Positions 35,301 to 61,711 of a stretch of DNA of 64,000 nt are shown in pieces; within the stretch, counting starts at the first letter, position 1; each line of letters starts with the position of its first letter. This DNA comes from Micromonospora rifamycinica. Lineage in GTDB: Bacteria > Actinomycetota > Actinomycetes > Mycobacteriales > Micromonosporaceae. The notes beneath the pieces were generated by a model. The model worked only from the letters and a program-made list of their open reading frames with translations, was not told the origin of the DNA and did not search any database. Where the stretch lies: positions 62,001 to 126,000 of the forward strand of contig NZ_LT607752.1 of the NCBI RefSeq assembly GCF_900090265.1, in the 5' to 3' direction. Position numbers and translations under genes: made by a program.

Positions 35301-38300
35301 CCCGGCGGCGGTCCGTGGAGATCTACTCCCGGGAACCGGACGCCCCGTTCGACGCGCCGTGGATCCGGCACGCGCACGGCACCCTCGCGCCCGCCGCCGC
35401 CCCGGCGACCCACCCGATGGCCGACGTGGCCGCCGAGGTCGGCCTGGGCGAGGGCGCGGAACGCGACGCCGAGCGCTACGGGCTGCACCCCGCCCTGCTC
35501 GACGCGGCCGTCCGGGACGTGCTGCCCGCGGGCACCCAGCCGACCGGGTGGACCGGGGTGACCCTGCTGGCGTCGGGGGCCACCGCCGTCCAGGTGCGGC
35601 CGGGACCGACGTCGTCGCGGGGGACCGCGCTGACGCTGACCGACGCCGCCGGGCGACCCGTGCTGACCGTGGACGCCGTCCTCGGCACCGCCGCGCCCAC
35701 CACCGACCCCGGCACGCTGCCGCCCGACGCCCTGTTCCGGGTCGAGTGGGCCGCCCTGCCGCTGCCGCCGGTGGACCGCGCCCTCGACATCGTGCCCGTG
35801 ACGACCGGCGGCGTCGCCGCGGCGGCGGCGACCCTGCCGGACGTCCTGCTCTACGAGGCGGCCACCGGGGATCCCCGCACGGCGCTCGACGCCGCGCTGG
35901 CGCTGCTGCAGGCCTTCGTCGCCGAACCCGGTCTGGCCGACACCCGGCTGGTCGTCGTCACCGGCGACCACACCACGCTCGACGCCGCGGCGGTGTGGGG
36001 CCTGGTCCGGTCGGCGCAGTCGGAGCACCCGGACCGGATCGTGCTGGTCGACCTCGACGACGCGTCCCGGTCCGCGCTGCCGGCGGTGCTGCACACCGGC
36101 GAGCCGCAGGTGCGGGTGCGTGCCGGCGTCGCCGAGGTGCCCCGGCTGGCCCGGTTCACCCCCGGCGGGCCGACGCCGGGCCGCCCGCTCGACCCCGACG
36201 GCACCGTCCTGGTCACCGGCGGCACCGGCACGCTGGGGGCCACCACCGCCCGCCACCTGGTCACCGCGCACGGCGTCCGGCACCTGCTCCTGCTCAGCCG
36301 CCGGGGGCACGCCCCGGAGCTGCACGACGAGCTGACCGCGCTGGGGGCGTCGGTCCGGATCGTCGCCTGCGACGCGGCGGACCGGGCACAGCTCCAGGCC
36401 GTGCTGGCGACGGTGCCGGCCGAGCGGCCGCTGACCGCCGTGGTGCACACCGCCGGGGTCCTCGACGACGGGGTGCTCACCGAGCTGCGCCCGGAACGGG
36501 TCGACACCGTGCTGCGGCCGAAGCTGGACGCCGCGCGGCACCTGGACGAACTCACCCGGGACCTGGACCTCGCCGCGTTCGTGCTGTTCTCCTCCGCGGC
36601 CGGCGTCCTGGGCAACCCGGGGCAGGCCAACTACGCCGCCGCCAACGCCTGCCTGGACGCGCTCGCCCGGCAGCGGCACCGGCTCGGCCTGCCCGCCGTC
36701 TCCCTGGCCTGGGGCTACTGGGCGCAGGCCAGCGCGATGACCCGGCACCTGGGGACGGCCGACCTGAGCCGCCACCGGCGCACCGGGATGACCGGGCTGT
36801 CCGCCACCGAGGGGATGGCGCTGCTGGACGCCGCCCTCGGCGTCGCCGACGTCCTGGTCGCGGCGAAGCTCGACCTGGCCACCGTGCGGCGGGCCGCCGC
36901 GGCCGGTGACCCGGTGCCGCCGCTGCTCCGCGCGCTGGCCCCGGCACCGCGGCCGAGGGCCGGCGGTGCCGCCGCGGCGGTCCCGCTGGCCGAGCGCCTC
37001 GCCGGACTCGCCGAGGCCGCGCAGACCGAGCTGCTGCTCGACCTGGTACGCGGGCACGCCGCCGCGGTGCTCGGGCACACCGGCGTGGACGCCGTGCACC
37101 CCGGTCGCAGCTTCAAGGACGCCGGCTTCGACTCGTTGACCGCGGTGGAGCTGCGCAACCGGCTGGCCACCGCGACCGGGCTCACGCTGTCCCCGGCGAT
37201 GGTCTTCGACTACCCGAAACCCGTGGCGCTCGCCGGGCACCTGCGCGCCCGGCTGGTCGGCGGGACGGCGACCTCCCCGGCCGGCTCCGTGAACCCCGCC
37301 CCGACGACCGACGAGCCGATCGCGATCGTGGCGATGGCCTGCCGCTTCCCGGCGGGTGTGCACAGCCCGGAGGACCTGTGGCGGGTGGTGGCCGACGGGG
37401 TCGACGCGGTCACCGAGTTCCCCGCCGACCGGGGGTGGGACACCGACGGGCTCTACCACGAGGATCCGCACCACCCCGGCACCTCGTACGTGCGCCACGG
37501 CGCTTTCCTCGACGACGCCGCCGGCTTCGACGCGGCCTTCTTCGGCATCTCACCGAACGAGGCGCTGGCGATGGACCCGCAGCAGCGCCTGCTGCTGGAG
37601 ACCTCGTGGGAGGTGTTCGAGCGGGCCGCGATCGACCCGACCACGCTGGCCGGGCAGGAGGTCGGCGTCTTCGTCGGCGTCAACAGCCACGACTACGACA
37701 CCCGTACCCTCCAGGCCGCCGGCACCGAGGGTTTCCGCCTCACCGGAAGCTCGGGCAGCGTCATCTCCGGCCGGGTGTCCTACCTGTTCGGTTTCGAGGG
37801 ACCGGCGATCACCGTCGACACCGCCTGCTCCTCCTCGCTGGTGGCGTTGCACCTGGCGGCGCAGGCGCTGCGCCGGGGCGAGTGCACGATGGCCCTCGCC
37901 GGTGGCGTGATGGTGATGGGCACCGTCGAGACGTTCGTCGAGTTCTCCCGGCAGGGTGGGCTCGCCCCCGACGGCCGGTGCAAGGCGTTCGCCGACGGCG
38001 CGGACGGCACCGGCTGGTCCGAGGGGGTGGGACTGCTGCTGGTGGAGCGGCTGTCGGAGGCCCGCCGCCGGGGCCACCAGGTGCTCGCCGTGGTCCGGGG
38101 GTCGGCGGTGAACCAGGACGGCGCGTCGAACGGGCTGACCGCCCCGAACGGCCCGTCGCAGCAGCGGGTCATCCTGCGGGCGCTGGCCGACGCCGGGCTG
38201 GGCACCGCGGACGTGGACGCCGTGGAGGCGCACGGCACCGGCACCACCCTCGGCGACCCGATCGAGGCCGAGGCGCTGCTCGCCACGTACGGCCGGGACC

Positions 38301-41300
38301 GGCCGGCCGACCGGCCGCTGTGGCTCGGCTCGGTGAAGTCGAACATCGGGCACACCCAGGCCGCGGCGGGCGTCGCGGGTGTCCTCAAGATGGTGCTGGC
38401 CATGCGGCACGGCGTGCTGCCCCGGACGCTGCACGTCGACCGTCCGTCGGGCAACGTGGACTGGTCCTCGGGCGCGGTGGAGCTGCTGACCGAGGCGCGC
38501 GACTGGCCGGACACCGGCCGGCCCCGCCGGGCCGCCGTGTCGTCCTTCGGCATCGGTGGCACCAACGCGCACGTCATCCTCGAAGCGGCCCCCGACCGCC
38601 CGGTCGCGGAGCCGGAGCCGGACCCGACCGGCTTCCCGGTCCCGGTCGTGGTGTCGGCGCGGACGGCCGCCGGGCTGCGCGGCCAGGCGGGCCGGCTCGC
38701 CCGGTTCCTCGCCGACCGGCCCGACGTCCGGCTCGCCGACGCCGCCCACGCCCTCGCCACCGCCCGCGCCCACCTCGACCACCGCGCGGTCGTACTGGCG
38801 GCCGACCGGGAGCGGGCCGGCGCGGACCTCGACGCCCTCGGGCGTGGCGAGCCGGCCCCCTCGACGGTCACCGGCACCGCCGCCCCGGGCAGGCTGGCCG
38901 TCCTGTTCACCGGCCAGGGCAGTCAGTGGGCCGGCATGGGACGCGACCTCGCCGCGACCTTCCCGGTCTTCGCGGCCGCGTTCGACACCGCCTGCGCCGC
39001 CGTGGACCGGCACCTGGGCCGGCACGTGCCGCGCCCGCTGCGCGACGTGGTGTTCGCGGCCGACGGCGGGCCGCTCGACCAGACCGTCTACACGCAGGGC
39101 GCGCTGTTCGCCCTGGAGACCGCGCTGTTCCGGCTGGTCGGGTCCTGGGGGGTACGACCCGACCTGCTCGCCGGCCACTCGGTCGGCGAGATCACCGCCG
39201 CCCACGTCGCCGGGGTGCTGGACCTGGACGACGCGGCCCGGCTGGTCGCCACCCGGGGCCGGCTGATGCAGGACCTGCCCACCGGCGGCGCGATGGTGGC
39301 CGTCCAGGCGACCGAGGCCGAGGTCGCGCCGCTGCTCGCCCGGGCGCAGGGCGTGGTGTGCGTCGCGGCGGTCAACGGCCCCGACGCGGTGGTGCTCTCC
39401 GGCGACGAGGACGCGGTGCTCGCCGTCGCCGCCGAGCTGGCCGGTCGGGGCCGCAAGACCCGCCGGCTGCCGGTCAGCCACGCCTTCCACTCGCCGCTGA
39501 TGACGCCGATGCTCGACGAGTTCCACGCGGTGCTGGCGGAGCTGTCGTTCCGGCCGGCCACCCTGCCGGTGGTGTCCACGCTGACCGGCGCGCTGGTCGG
39601 GGACGACCGGCTGGGCACCCCGGAGTACTGGGTCGACCAGGCGCGCGGCGCGGTCCGGTTCGGCGACGCGGTCACCGCGCTGAGCGGGCACGGCGCGACG
39701 ACCTTCCTGGAGCTGGGTCCGGGCGGGGCGCTCGCCGCGATGGCGCTGGCCACCCTCGGCGTACCGGAGGAGAGCTGCCTCGCCGTGCTGCGCAAGGACG
39801 GTGCGGAGGCCGCCGGCCTGGTGACCGCGGTGGCGGCCCTGCACGTGCGGGGCGTGCCCGTCGACTGGACCGGCCTGCTGGGCCGGCGTGCCCCGGGCCT
39901 GGGGACCGAACTGCCCACCTACGCGTTCCAGCACCAGCGGTACTGGGCCGAGCCCGACGACACCGCCGCCGGGGGCGCGACGGCGCTCGGCGTCACCGGC
40001 ACCGGACACCCGCTGCTCGGCACCGTGGTCGACGTGCCCGACACCGGCGGTCTGGTGTTCACCGGCCGGCTGTCACCACGGACCCCGGGGCTGCTGGCCG
40101 GCCCGACCTCCCGGGTGCCGGTCGCCGCCCTGCTGGAGATGCTGGTCCGGGCGGGCGACGAGGTCGGCTGCGGCGCGCTCGAACGGTTCGTCGTCGAAGC
40201 ACCCCTGGCGGTCGGGGAAACCGGGGCCACCGTGGTACGGGTGACCGTGGACGGTCCCGGCCCGGACGGACGCCGCGGCGTCGCCGTGCACGGCCGCCCC
40301 GACGGCGACGGGGCCGGCCGGTGGACCTGCCACGCCCGCGCCGTGCTGGTGCCCGGCATCCCGCAACCCGCCTTCGACCTGCGGGACGGTGCGGACACCG
40401 AGCTCAGCCTCCCGGGCGACCTGACCGGCCAGGCCACCGCGTTCACCCTCCACCCGCTGCTGGTCGACGCCGCGCTGCGGGTCCTGGCGGGTGACGACCA
40501 GCGGGACGTCTCGACCTGCCGGGGCATGGCGGTGTACGCGCAGGGCGCCGCCGCGGTGCGGCTGCGCACCACGCCGAGCCCGGACGGTGGTCACCTGCTG
40601 GAGCTGGCGGACGCCGCGGGTGGACCCGTCGCCTCGATCGGCCCGCTGACCCTCGACACCGCCGTCGTCGAGCCGGCGACACCGGCCGACGACCGGCCGA
40701 CGTCGCCGCTGACCCGTCGGGTGGTGGTCCAGGGCGGGGCGACCGGTGCGGCGCTACCGGACCGGCTGGCCGGGCTGGCCGTCGCCGACCAGCTCCGGAT
40801 GGTGCTGGACCTGGTCCGGGAGAGTACCGCCGTGGTCCTCGGCCACCGGGACTCCGACGCGTTCGACGAGGGGCAGGCCTTCAAGAGCCTCGGCTTCGAC
40901 TCGTTGAGCGCGGTCAAGCTCCGTAACCGGCTCCAGGACTTCACCGGCGTACGGCTGCCCAGCACCCTGGTCTTCGACTACCCGACGCCGGCGGTCCTCG
41001 CCGCCCACCTGCGGGCCGAACTGCTCGGCGAACGCCGGGAACCGTCCACCGTGGCCGGGGTGGCCGCCTCCGACGAGCCGATCGCGATCGTCGCGATGAG
41101 CGTCCGGCTGCCTGGCGGGGCGGACACCCCCGAGGAGCTGTGGAACCTGGTCCGGGAACGGCGCGACGCGGTCGCCGGTTTCCCGGTCGACCGGGGCTGG
41201 GACCTCGACGGGCTGTACCACCCGGACCCGGCCCACCCGGGCACCAGCTACACCCGGATGGGCGGGTTCCTCTACGACGCCGCCCAGTTCGACGGCACGT

Positions 41301-44300
41301 TGTTCGGGATCTCGCCCCGCGAGGCGCTGGCGATGGACCCGCAGCAGCGGCTGCTGCTGGAGACCTCCTGGGAGGCGCTGGAGCGGGCGGGCATCGACCC
41401 GCTGTCGGTCAAGGGCAGCGACATCGGGGTCTTCACCGGGATCGTCCACCACGACTACGTGACCCGGCTGCACCGGGTGCCCGAGGACGTGCAGGGCTAC
41501 CTGATGACCGGGGCGGCGGCGAGCGTGGCCTCCGGGCGGGTGGCGTACGTGTTCGGCCTGGAGGGGCCGGCGGTCACCCTGGACACGGCCTGCTCGTCCT
41601 CGCTGGTGGCGATGCACCTGGCGGCGCAGGCGCTGCGCCAGGGCGAGTGCTCGATGGCGCTGGCCGGGGGCGCGACCGTGATGTCCAGCCCGGACGCGTT
41701 CCTGGAGTTCTCCCGGCAGCGCGGGCTGTCCGCCGACGGCCGCTGCAAGGCGTACGCCGACGGCGCCGACGGCACCGGCTGGTCCGAGGGGGTCGGGGTG
41801 CTGCTGCTGGAGCGGCTCTCGGTGGCCCGGGAGCGCGGGCATCCGGTGCTGGCGCTGCTGCGCGGCAGCGCGGTGAACCAGGACGGCGCGTCCAACGGGT
41901 TGACCGCGCCGAACGGCCCGTCGCAGCAGCGGGTGATCCGCAGTGCGCTGGCCAACGCCGGCCTGACGCCGGACGAGGTGGACGCCGTGGAGGGCCACGG
42001 CACCGGCACCGCGCTGGGCGACCCGATCGAGGCGCAGGCGTTGCTGGCCACCTACGGGCGGGACCGGGATCTGGACCGGCCGCTCTGGCTGGGGTCGCTG
42101 AAGTCGAACATCGGGCACACCCAGGCGGCGGCCGGGGTGGCCGGGGTGGTCAAGATGGTGCAGGCGCTGCGGCACGGGATGCTGCCCGCCACCCTGCACG
42201 TGGACACCCCCACCACCCAGGTCGACTGGTCGGCCGGGGCGGTCCGGGTGCTGACCGAGCCCCGGGACTGGCCGCGCGGCGCACGGCCGCGCCGGGCCGC
42301 CGTGTCCTCCTTCGGGGCCAGCGGGACGAACGCGCACGTGATCCTGGAGGAGGCGCCGCCGGTCGACGCCCCGGCACCGGCTGACCGGCAGGTCGACCCC
42401 GGCGGTGTGGCCGACCGGCAGGTCGACCCCGGCGGTGTGGTGCCGCTGGTCGTGTCGGCGGGCAGCGCGGGCGCGCTGGCCGGGCAGGCCGGCCGGCTGG
42501 CGTCCTTCCTCCGCGACGGCGGCACGGCGTCGCTGGCCGGGGTGGCCGGCGCGCTGCTGGCCGGCCGGGCGAAGCTCGGCCGGCGGGCCGTGGTGGTGGC
42601 CCGGACCGACGCCGAGGCGCTCGCCGGGCTCGGCGCGCTGACCCGGGGCGAGAACGACCCCGGCCTGGTCACCGGCACGGTCGACCTGCCCGGCAGGCTG
42701 GTGTGGGTGTTCCCCGGCCAGGGCTGGCAGTGGGTCGGCATGGGCCGGGAGCTGCTGGACACCTCGCCGGTCTTCGCCGCCCGGATCGCCGAGTGCGCCG
42801 CCGCCCTGGAGCCGTGGACCGACTGGTCGCTGGCCGACGTGCTGCGCGGCGAGACCTCCGCCGACCTGCTGGAGCGGGTCGACGTGCTGCAACCGGCGGG
42901 TTTCGCCGTGATGGTGGGCCTGGCGGCGGTGTGGTCGTCGGTCGGGGTACGACCGGACGCGGTGCTCGGGCACTCGCAGGGTGAAATCGCCGCCGCCTGC
43001 GTGGCCGGTGCGCTGTCGTTGCCGGACGCGGCCCGGGTGGTGGCGCTGCGCAGCCAGGCCATCGCCGGGAAGCTGTCCGGCCGCGGCGGCATGGCCTCGG
43101 TCGCCCTGGCCGAGCAGGACGTGCTCGGGCGGTTGGCGTCCTGGGCGGGCCGGATCGAGGTGGCCGCGGTCAACAGCCCGTCCTCGGTGGTGGTGGCCGG
43201 CGACGCCGACGCGCTGGACGAGGCCCTGGCGTTCCTGTCCGGCCAGGGGGTGCGGGTCCGGCGGGTGGCCGTCGACTACGCCTCCCACAGCTGGCACGTC
43301 GAGGACATCCGGCAGACGCTCGCCGACGTGCTGACCGGGATCGACGCCCGGACGCCGGAGATTCCGTTCTACTCGACGGTCACCGGCGACTGGATCCGCG
43401 ACGGCGGGATCGTCGACGGCGACTACTGGTACCGGAACCTGCGCAGCCAGGTCGGCTTCGGCCCGGCGGTGGCGGACCTGGTCGCCCAGGGGCACGGCGT
43501 GTTCGTGGAACTCAGCGCGCACCCGGTGCTGGTGCAGCCGATCACCGAGATCACCGACGGGCTGGTGGTCGGGACGCTGCGGCGCGACGACGGCGGCCCG
43601 CGGCGGCTGCTGACCTCGATGGCCGAGCTGTTCGTGCGGGGGGTGGCCGTGGACTGGGCCGCCCTGCTGCCGCCCGTCCCGGCCCGGGTGGAGCTGCCCA
43701 CGTACGCCTTCGACCACCGGCACTACTGGCTGCACGAGGCCGACGAGGGCACCGACGGGGCCGACCCGGCCGACGGCGCGGACGCCGACTTCTGGGCCGC
43801 GTTGGAGCGCCCCGACCTGGACTCCCTCGCCGCGTTGCTGGACGTCGACTCGACCGACCAGCGCGGCGCCCTGGACACCGTCGCGCCCGTGCTGGCCGAC
43901 TGGCGGCGCAGGCGCCGGGCGATGTCGACCGCCGAGAAGCTGCGCTACCAGGTGACCTGGCAGCCCCTGGAGCGGGAGGCCGTCGGGGTGCCGGCCGGGC
44001 GGTGGCTCGTCGTGGTGCCGTCGGGCCAGCGGGCCGACGGGCTCCTCACCGAGCTGGCCGGACAGGGCCTCGACACCACCCTGCTGGAGGTCGACGCGTC
44101 GGACCGTACCCGGGAAGGGCTCGCCGGCCGGCTGGCCACCGTGCCGGCCGGGGACGACCTGGCCGGCGTGCTGTCCCTGCTCGCCCTGGACCCCGGCACC
44201 CCGACCGAGGTCGCGGCGGCGACCCTCGCCCTGGTGCAGGCCCTCGGCGACCGGGGCGTCACCGCGCCGCTGTGGTGCCTGACCCGGGGGGCGGTGAACA

Positions 44301-45877
44301 TCGGCATCCAGGACGCCGTCACGGCACCGGCCCAGGCCGCGCTCTGGGGTCTCGGCCGGGCCGTGGCGCTGGAACGCCCGGACCGCTGGGGCGGCCTGGT
44401 CGACCTGCCCGCGTCCACCGATCCCCGCACGGCCCAGGCCCTGCTCGGGGTGCTGAACGCCGCCGACGAGGACCAGCTCGCGATCCGCCGCTCCGGCACC
44501 TACCGCCGCCGGCTGGTCCGCAAGCCCGTGCCGGAGGCGGCGGCCGGCGCCCGCTGGCAGCCCCGGGGCACTGTCCTGGTGACCGGCGGGGCGGAGGGCC
44601 TCGGCCGGCATGCCGCGGCCTGGCTCGCGCAGGCCGGCGTCGACCGGCTGATCGTCACCACCACCGCGCACGCGCCCGACGACAGCGTGGCGGAGCTCCG
44701 CGCCGAACTGGCCGGGCTGGGCCTGTCGACGGTGGTGGAGTCCTGCCCCGACGCCGACCGGCAGGCGATCGCCGCGCTGGTGGCCGCGACGGCACCGGAG
44801 CAGCCGGTCACGGCCGTGGTGCACGCCGCCGACGTCACCCAGACCAGCTCCGTCGACGACACCGGGGTACGCGACCTCGCCGGGGTGTTCGCCGCGAAGG
44901 TGGACACCGCGGTGTGGCTGGACGAGCTGTTCCGGGACACCCCGCTCGACGCGTTCGTGGTGTTCTCGTCGATCGCGGCGGTCTGGGGCGGCGGCGGCCA
45001 GGGGCCGTCCGGCGCGGCGAACGCCGTCCTGGACGCCCTCATCGAGTGGCGTCGGGCACGGGGCCTGCGGGCGACGTCGATCGGGTGGGGCGCGCTGGAC
45101 CAGATCGGGGTGGGCATGGACGAGGCCGCCCTGGCCCAGCTGCGGCGTCGGGGCGTCCTGCCGATGCCCCCGGCGGTGGCGGTGACCGCCATGGTCCAGG
45201 CGGTCGCCGGCAACGAGCGGTCCGTGACGGTGGCCGACATGGACTGGGCCGCCTTCATCCCGGCGTTCACCTCCGTGCGACCCAGCCCGCTCTTCGCGGA
45301 CCTGCCCGAGGCGAAGGCCGCCCTGGCGGCGTCGCAACCCGGCGACGGCGACGGCGACACCGCCGCCTCGCTGGCCGACTCGCTGCGCGGGGTCACCGAC
45401 AGCGAACAGCAGCGGATCCTGCTGCGGCTGGTGCGGGGGCACGCCTCGACGGTGCTGGGGCACGGCGGTGCCGAGGGCATCGGGCCGCGGCAGCCGTTCC
45501 AGGAGGTCGGCTTCGACTCGCTGGCCGCGGTCAACCTCCGCAACAGCCTGCACGCGGCCACCGGGCTGCGCCTGCCCGCCACGCTGATCTTCGACTACCC
45601 CACCCCGGAGGCGCTGGTCGGATACCTGCGCGCCGAACTCCTCCGGGAACCCGAGGACGACCTGGCGGGCCGCGAGGACGACCTGCGGCGGGTCCTCGCG
45701 TCCGTGCCGATCGCCCGGTTCAAGGAGGCGGGCGTGCTGGAGACCCTGCTGGGCCTGGCAGATGTGGACACCACCGTGCCGTCCGCCGGCCCGCCCCCGG
45801 CGGCCGACGACGGGGAACTGATCGACGCCCTGGACATCGCCGGTCTCGTCCAGCGTGCCCTGGGCACGACGAGCTGA
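30434..45877 (+). CDS. rifA: Type I PKS, RifA-like: loading CoA ligase-ACP plus modules 1-3
   Basis: A 5147-residue modular PKS. Order: CoA-ligase loading domain (1-~520), ACP (~546-622, Ser581), KS-AT-DH(inactive)-KR-ACP (module 1), KS-AT-DH(inactive)-ACP (module 2), KS-AT-KR(inactive)-ACP (module 3), and a C-terminal docking tail ending [17 protein letters not shown] specificities by motif are methylmalonate, malonate and methylmalonate. This is the plan of RifA, which starts from 3-amino-5-hydroxybenzoate and builds the naphthalene part of rifamycin. GTG start at 30434 with AAAGGA about 11 bases upstream, 40 bases after the P450 stop. The 33-base gap to the next PKS gene indicates one transcript. 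The starter is inferred; AHBA genes are not in the window. Confidence 0.9.
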   Translation: MRTDLIRPLSVTLQENAARFPGKVAFEDDRRAVTYRELDARTRRLAGQLAGLGVRTGDRVAIWLHQSVATVESYLAIVRAGGVGVPLNPASAQAELEYLLSDSGATVVVTDAALAGRLRSMPHLTVLVTGADVPAGMLSYDALAEAEPEQPAGDALGLDDVAWMFYTSGTTGRPKGVLSTQRNCLWSVASCYVPIPGLTDRDRVLWPLPLFHSLSHIACVLSVTVVGATARIMDGSSAADVLRMLHQEESTFLAGVPTTYQHLVTAARQHGFTAPSLRIGLAGGAVLGAGLRREFEETFGVPLVDAYGSTETCGAITINPPDGRRVDGSCGLPVPGVGVRVVDPDTGLDLPAGAEGEVWVQGPNVMVGYHDSPEATAEALRDGWFRTGDLARRDDDGYFTICGRRKELIIRGGENIHPTEVEAVLRTVPGVADVAVAGVPHDTLGEVPVAYVIPDGTGFDVQALLARCREQLSAYKVPAEVREVTRIPRTASGKVQRRLLAEQPGRTVYAATEHHDALTTLTEPDPAVTATLRRRLSALDEPDQRALLADLVRSRAAAVTGQPGPGSVPADRAFRDLGFTSLAIVELRNRLTADTGLPLPTSVVFDHPTARALADRLRAEILGVDAPVDEPTPAADPDEPIAIVGMACRLPGGVSGPDELWDLVAAGVDAVTGFPEDRGWDLERLFDPDPERTGTSYTRHGGFLPDAGLFDAGFFGISPREALAMDPQQRLLLETSWEALERAGIDASAYRGADVGVFTGVFGHGYGSGVDAPELEGFTTTGSAASVASGRVSYVFGFEGPAITVDTACSSSLVAVHLAAQALRQGECSLALAGGATVMATPDTFVEFSRQRALAPDGRCKAYAAAADGTGWAEGAGVLVLERLSVARERGHRVLAVVRGSAVNQDGASNGLTAPNGLAQRRVIRRALANAGLTAAEVDAVEGHGTGTTLGDPIEVQALLATYGQDRDTDRPLWLGSLKSNIGHTQAAAGVAGMIKMVQALRHGVLPATLHVDAPALGVDWSAGEVELLTRPREWTAAGRPRRAGVSSFGVSGTNAHVILEEAPAEPVPGEPTPAGALPPVVPLVVSARGAVPLAGQAGRLAAFVARTGVPLAGVAGALVTQRAVWDERAVVVAASVDEASAGLGALSRGEQAAGVVTGGAQAVGRMVWVFPGQGTQWVGMGRELLDTSPVFARRVAQCAVALDPWIDWSLLDVLRGVADPELTERVDVLQPASFAVMVGLAAVWSSVGVRPDAVVGHSQGEIAAACVAGALSLDDAARVVALRSRAIASTLSGRGGMASVAAGEDEVTAYLTPWAGRVEVAAVNGPSSVVIAGDVGALDEASAALTDRGVRVRRVAVDYASHTRHVADVEGTLAEVLAPVEARTPVVPFYSCVTGGWVRDAGVVDGAYWYRNLRAQVRFGPAVAALVDQGYGVFVEVSAHPVLVQPISELVADTEVLVTGTLRRDDGGLRRLLTSMAELFVRGVAVDWAALVPPPPGGVDLPTYAFDRRHYWLRSTPTATDATSLGQATTGHPLLDAVVSLPNAAGFAATARWSSRSLPWLSGPPGSAAVAVPNATLVEVAIRLGDLADTPTLDTLTVDAPVLLPARGGRDVRAVVGGPDDARRRSVEIYSREPDAPFDAPWIRHAHGTLAPAAAPATHPMADVAAEVGLGEGAERDAERYGLHPALLDAAVRDVLPAGTQPTGWTGVTLLASGATAVQVRPGPTSSRGTALTLTDAAGRPVLTVDAVLGTAAPTTDPGTLPPDALFRVEWAALPLPPVDRALDIVPVTTGGVAAAAATLPDVLLYEAATGDPRTALDAALALLQAFVAEPGLADTRLVVVTGDHTTLDAAAVWGLVRSAQSEHPDRIVLVDLDDASRSALPAVLHTGEPQVRVRAGVAEVPRLARFTPGGPTPGRPLDPDGTVLVTGGTGTLGATTARHLVTAHGVRHLLLLSRRGHAPELHDELTALGASVRIVACDAADRAQLQAVLATVPAERPLTAVVHTAGVLDDGVLTELRPERVDTVLRPKLDAARHLDELTRDLDLAAFVLFSSAAGVLGNPGQANYAAANACLDALARQRHRLGLPAVSLAWGYWAQASAMTRHLGTADLSRHRRTGMTGLSATEGMALLDAALGVADVLVAAKLDLATVRRAAAAGDPVPPLLRALAPAPRPRAGGAAAAVPLAERLAGLAEAAQTELLLDLVRGHAAAVLGHTGVDAVHPGRSFKDAGFDSLTAVELRNRLATATGLTLSPAMVFDYPKPVALAGHLRARLVGGTATSPAGSVNPAPTTDEPIAIVAMACRFPAGVHSPEDLWRVVADGVDAVTEFPADRGWDTDGLYHEDPHHPGTSYVRHGAFLDDAAGFDAAFFGISPNEALAMDPQQRLLLETSWEVFERAAIDPTTLAGQEVGVFVGVNSHDYDTRTLQAAGTEGFRLTGSSGSVISGRVSYLFGFEGPAITVDTACSSSLVALHLAAQALRRGECTMALAGGVMVMGTVETFVEFSRQGGLAPDGRCKAFADGADGTGWSEGVGLLLVERLSEARRRGHQVLAVVRGSAVNQDGASNGLTAPNGPSQQRVILRALADAGLGTADVDAVEAHGTGTTLGDPIEAEALLATYGRDRPADRPLWLGSVKSNIGHTQAAAGVAGVLKMVLAMRHGVLPRTLHVDRPSGNVDWSSGAVELLTEARDWPDTGRPRRAAVSSFGIGGTNAHVILEAAPDRPVAEPEPDPTGFPVPVVVSARTAAGLRGQAGRLARFLADRPDVRLADAAHALATARAHLDHRAVVLAADRERAGADLDALGRGEPAPSTVTGTAAPGRLAVLFTGQGSQWAGMGRDLAATFPVFAAAFDTACAAVDRHLGRHVPRPLRDVVFAADGGPLDQTVYTQGALFALETALFRLVGSWGVRPDLLAGHSVGEITAAHVAGVLDLDDAARLVATRGRLMQDLPTGGAMVAVQATEAEVAPLLARAQGVVCVAAVNGPDAVVLSGDEDAVLAVAAELAGRGRKTRRLPVSHAFHSPLMTPMLDEFHAVLAELSFRPATLPVVSTLTGALVGDDRLGTPEYWVDQARGAVRFGDAVTALSGHGATTFLELGPGGALAAMALATLGVPEESCLAVLRKDGAEAAGLVTAVAALHVRGVPVDWTGLLGRRAPGLGTELPTYAFQHQRYWAEPDDTAAGGATALGVTGTGHPLLGTVVDVPDTGGLVFTGRLSPRTPGLLAGPTSRVPVAALLEMLVRAGDEVGCGALERFVVEAPLAVGETGATVVRVTVDGPGPDGRRGVAVHGRPDGDGAGRWTCHARAVLVPGIPQPAFDLRDGADTELSLPGDLTGQATAFTLHPLLVDAALRVLAGDDQRDVSTCRGMAVYAQGAAAVRLRTTPSPDGGHLLELADAAGGPVASIGPLTLDTAVVEPATPADDRPTSPLTRRVVVQGGATGAALPDRLAGLAVADQLRMVLDLVRESTAVVLGHRDSDAFDEGQAFKSLGFDSLSAVKLRNRLQDFTGVRLPSTLVFDYPTPAVLAAHLRAELLGERREPSTVAGVAASDEPIAIVAMSVRLPGGADTPEELWNLVRERRDAVAGFPVDRGWDLDGLYHPDPAHPGTSYTRMGGFLYDAAQFDGTLFGISPREALAMDPQQRLLLETSWEALERAGIDPLSVKGSDIGVFTGIVHHDYVTRLHRVPEDVQGYLMTGAAASVASGRVAYVFGLEGPAVTLDTACSSSLVAMHLAAQALRQGECSMALAGGATVMSSPDAFLEFSRQRGLSADGRCKAYADGADGTGWSEGVGVLLLERLSVARERGHPVLALLRGSAVNQDGASNGLTAPNGPSQQRVIRSALANAGLTPDEVDAVEGHGTGTALGDPIEAQALLATYGRDRDLDRPLWLGSLKSNIGHTQAAAGVAGVVKMVQALRHGMLPATLHVDTPTTQVDWSAGAVRVLTEPRDWPRGARPRRAAVSSFGASGTNAHVILEEAPPVDAPAPADRQVDPGGVADRQVDPGGVVPLVVSAGSAGALAGQAGRLASFLRDGGTASLAGVAGALLAGRAKLGRRAVVVARTDAEALAGLGALTRGENDPGLVTGTVDLPGRLVWVFPGQGWQWVGMGRELLDTSPVFAARIAECAAALEPWTDWSLADVLRGETSADLLERVDVLQPAGFAVMVGLAAVWSSVGVRPDAVLGHSQGEIAAACVAGALSLPDAARVVALRSQAIAGKLSGRGGMASVALAEQDVLGRLASWAGRIEVAAVNSPSSVVVAGDADALDEALAFLSGQGVRVRRVAVDYASHSWHVEDIRQTLADVLTGIDARTPEIPFYSTVTGDWIRDGGIVDGDYWYRNLRSQVGFGPAVADLVAQGHGVFVELSAHPVLVQPITEITDGLVVGTLRRDDGGPRRLLTSMAELFVRGVAVDWAALLPPVPARVELPTYAFDHRHYWLHEADEGTDGADPADGADADFWAALERPDLDSLAALLDVDSTDQRGALDTVAPVLADWRRRRRAMSTAEKLRYQVTWQPLEREAVGVPAGRWLVVVPSGQRADGLLTELAGQGLDTTLLEVDASDRTREGLAGRLATVPAGDDLAGVLSLLALDPGTPTEVAAATLALVQALGDRGVTAPLWCLTRGAVNIGIQDAVTAPAQAALWGLGRAVALERPDRWGGLVDLPASTDPRTAQALLGVLNAADEDQLAIRRSGTYRRRLVRKPVPEAAAGARWQPRGTVLVTGGAEGLGRHAAAWLAQAGVDRLIVTTTAHAPDDSVAELRAELAGLGLSTVVESCPDADRQAIAALVAATAPEQPVTAVVHAADVTQTSSVDDTGVRDLAGVFAAKVDTAVWLDELFRDTPLDAFVVFSSIAAVWGGGGQGPSGAANAVLDALIEWRRARGLRATSIGWGALDQIGVGMDEAALAQLRRRGVLPMPPAVAVTAMVQAVAGNERSVTVADMDWAAFIPAFTSVRPSPLFADLPEAKAALAASQPGDGDGDTAASLADSLRGVTDSEQQRILLRLVRGHASTVLGHGGAEGIGPRQPFQEVGFDSLAAVNLRNSLHAATGLRLPATLIFDYPTPEALVGYLRAELLREPEDDLAGREDDLRRVLASVPIARFKEAGVLETLLGLADVDTTVPSAGPPPAADDGELIDALDIAGLVQRALGTTS
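32348..37262 (+). other. PKS module 1: KS-AT(methylmalonyl)-DH(inactive)-KR-ACP
   Basis: KS has DTACSSS (Cys809) and both histidine motifs. AT has GHSQG and YASH (Tyr1360), so methylmalonyl-CoA is expected. DH has lost its first catalytic His ([16 protein letters not shown] in place of HPWLxxHxxxGxxxxP, ~35125) and the YGPxF motif; only HPALLD remains. KR has GGTGTLG, LDD and the active-site Ser, Tyr and Asn ([10 protein letters not shown]), so a B-type hydroxyl is expected. Confidence 0.88.
37313..41030 (+). other. PKS module 2: KS-AT(malonyl)-DH(inactive)-ACP, no KR
   Basis: AT carries GHSVG (~39174) and HAFH (39479-39490), the malonyl-CoA pair and the only such AT in this window. A DH-like linker (~39990-40680) has no HxxxG histidine ([13 protein letters not shown]) and no YGPxF. 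It runs straight into the ACP ([12 protein letters not shown]) without a KR. The reading frame is continuous, so the KR is absent rather than frameshifted. The beta-keto group stays. Confidence 0.88.
41075..45660 (+). other. PKS module 3: KS-AT(methylmalonyl)-KR(inactive)-ACP
   Basis: AT has GHSQG and YASH. KR (~43915-45260) keeps a GGAEGLG cofactor loop and the active-site Ser, but the catalytic Tyr is Ser4859 ([10 protein letters not shown], codon 45008-45010). The LDD region reads [10 protein letters not shown] keto product is expected. No DH is present. The docking tail follows. Confidence 0.88.
42383..42440 (+). repeat. 30-bp tandem duplication in the module 3 KS-AT linker
   Basis: A 28-base identical sequence starting GACCGGCAGGTCGACCCC occurs at 42383-42410 and again at 42413-42440 (30-base period). 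It encodes [10 protein letters not shown] then [10 protein letters not shown]. It is in frame and lies in a flexible linker. Confidence 0.95.
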
Positions 45878-45910
45878 CCATCGATGACGAACGAACGTGG
45901 AGGATGGGTT

Positions 45911-61666
<15,756 letters not shown>

Positions 61667-61711
61667 TCCGGGGTGGTCCGGCAGTGGCTTGCGAGGAATG
61701 GGAGACCTCTG

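Noticed and set aside
30119..37498. Very long minus-strand open frame (over 2400 codons) opposite the PKS
   Set aside because: It is antisense to clear PKS domains, is rich in Arg/Gly/His/Pro low-complexity sequence and has no recognisable motifs. High GC third positions keep antisense frames open. The same holds for 40754-48703, 48770-51253, 51257-54523 and 54908-63985.
37313..41030. Frameshift or deletion error causing loss of KR in module 2
   Set aside because: The frame runs uninterrupted from DH relic to ACP, and absence of KR here agrees with rifamycin-type PKSs.
45884..45910. Upstream ATG for the second PKS
   Set aside because: The ATG at 45911 has TGGAGG seven bases before it and begins the docking helix; the nine extra residues have no support.
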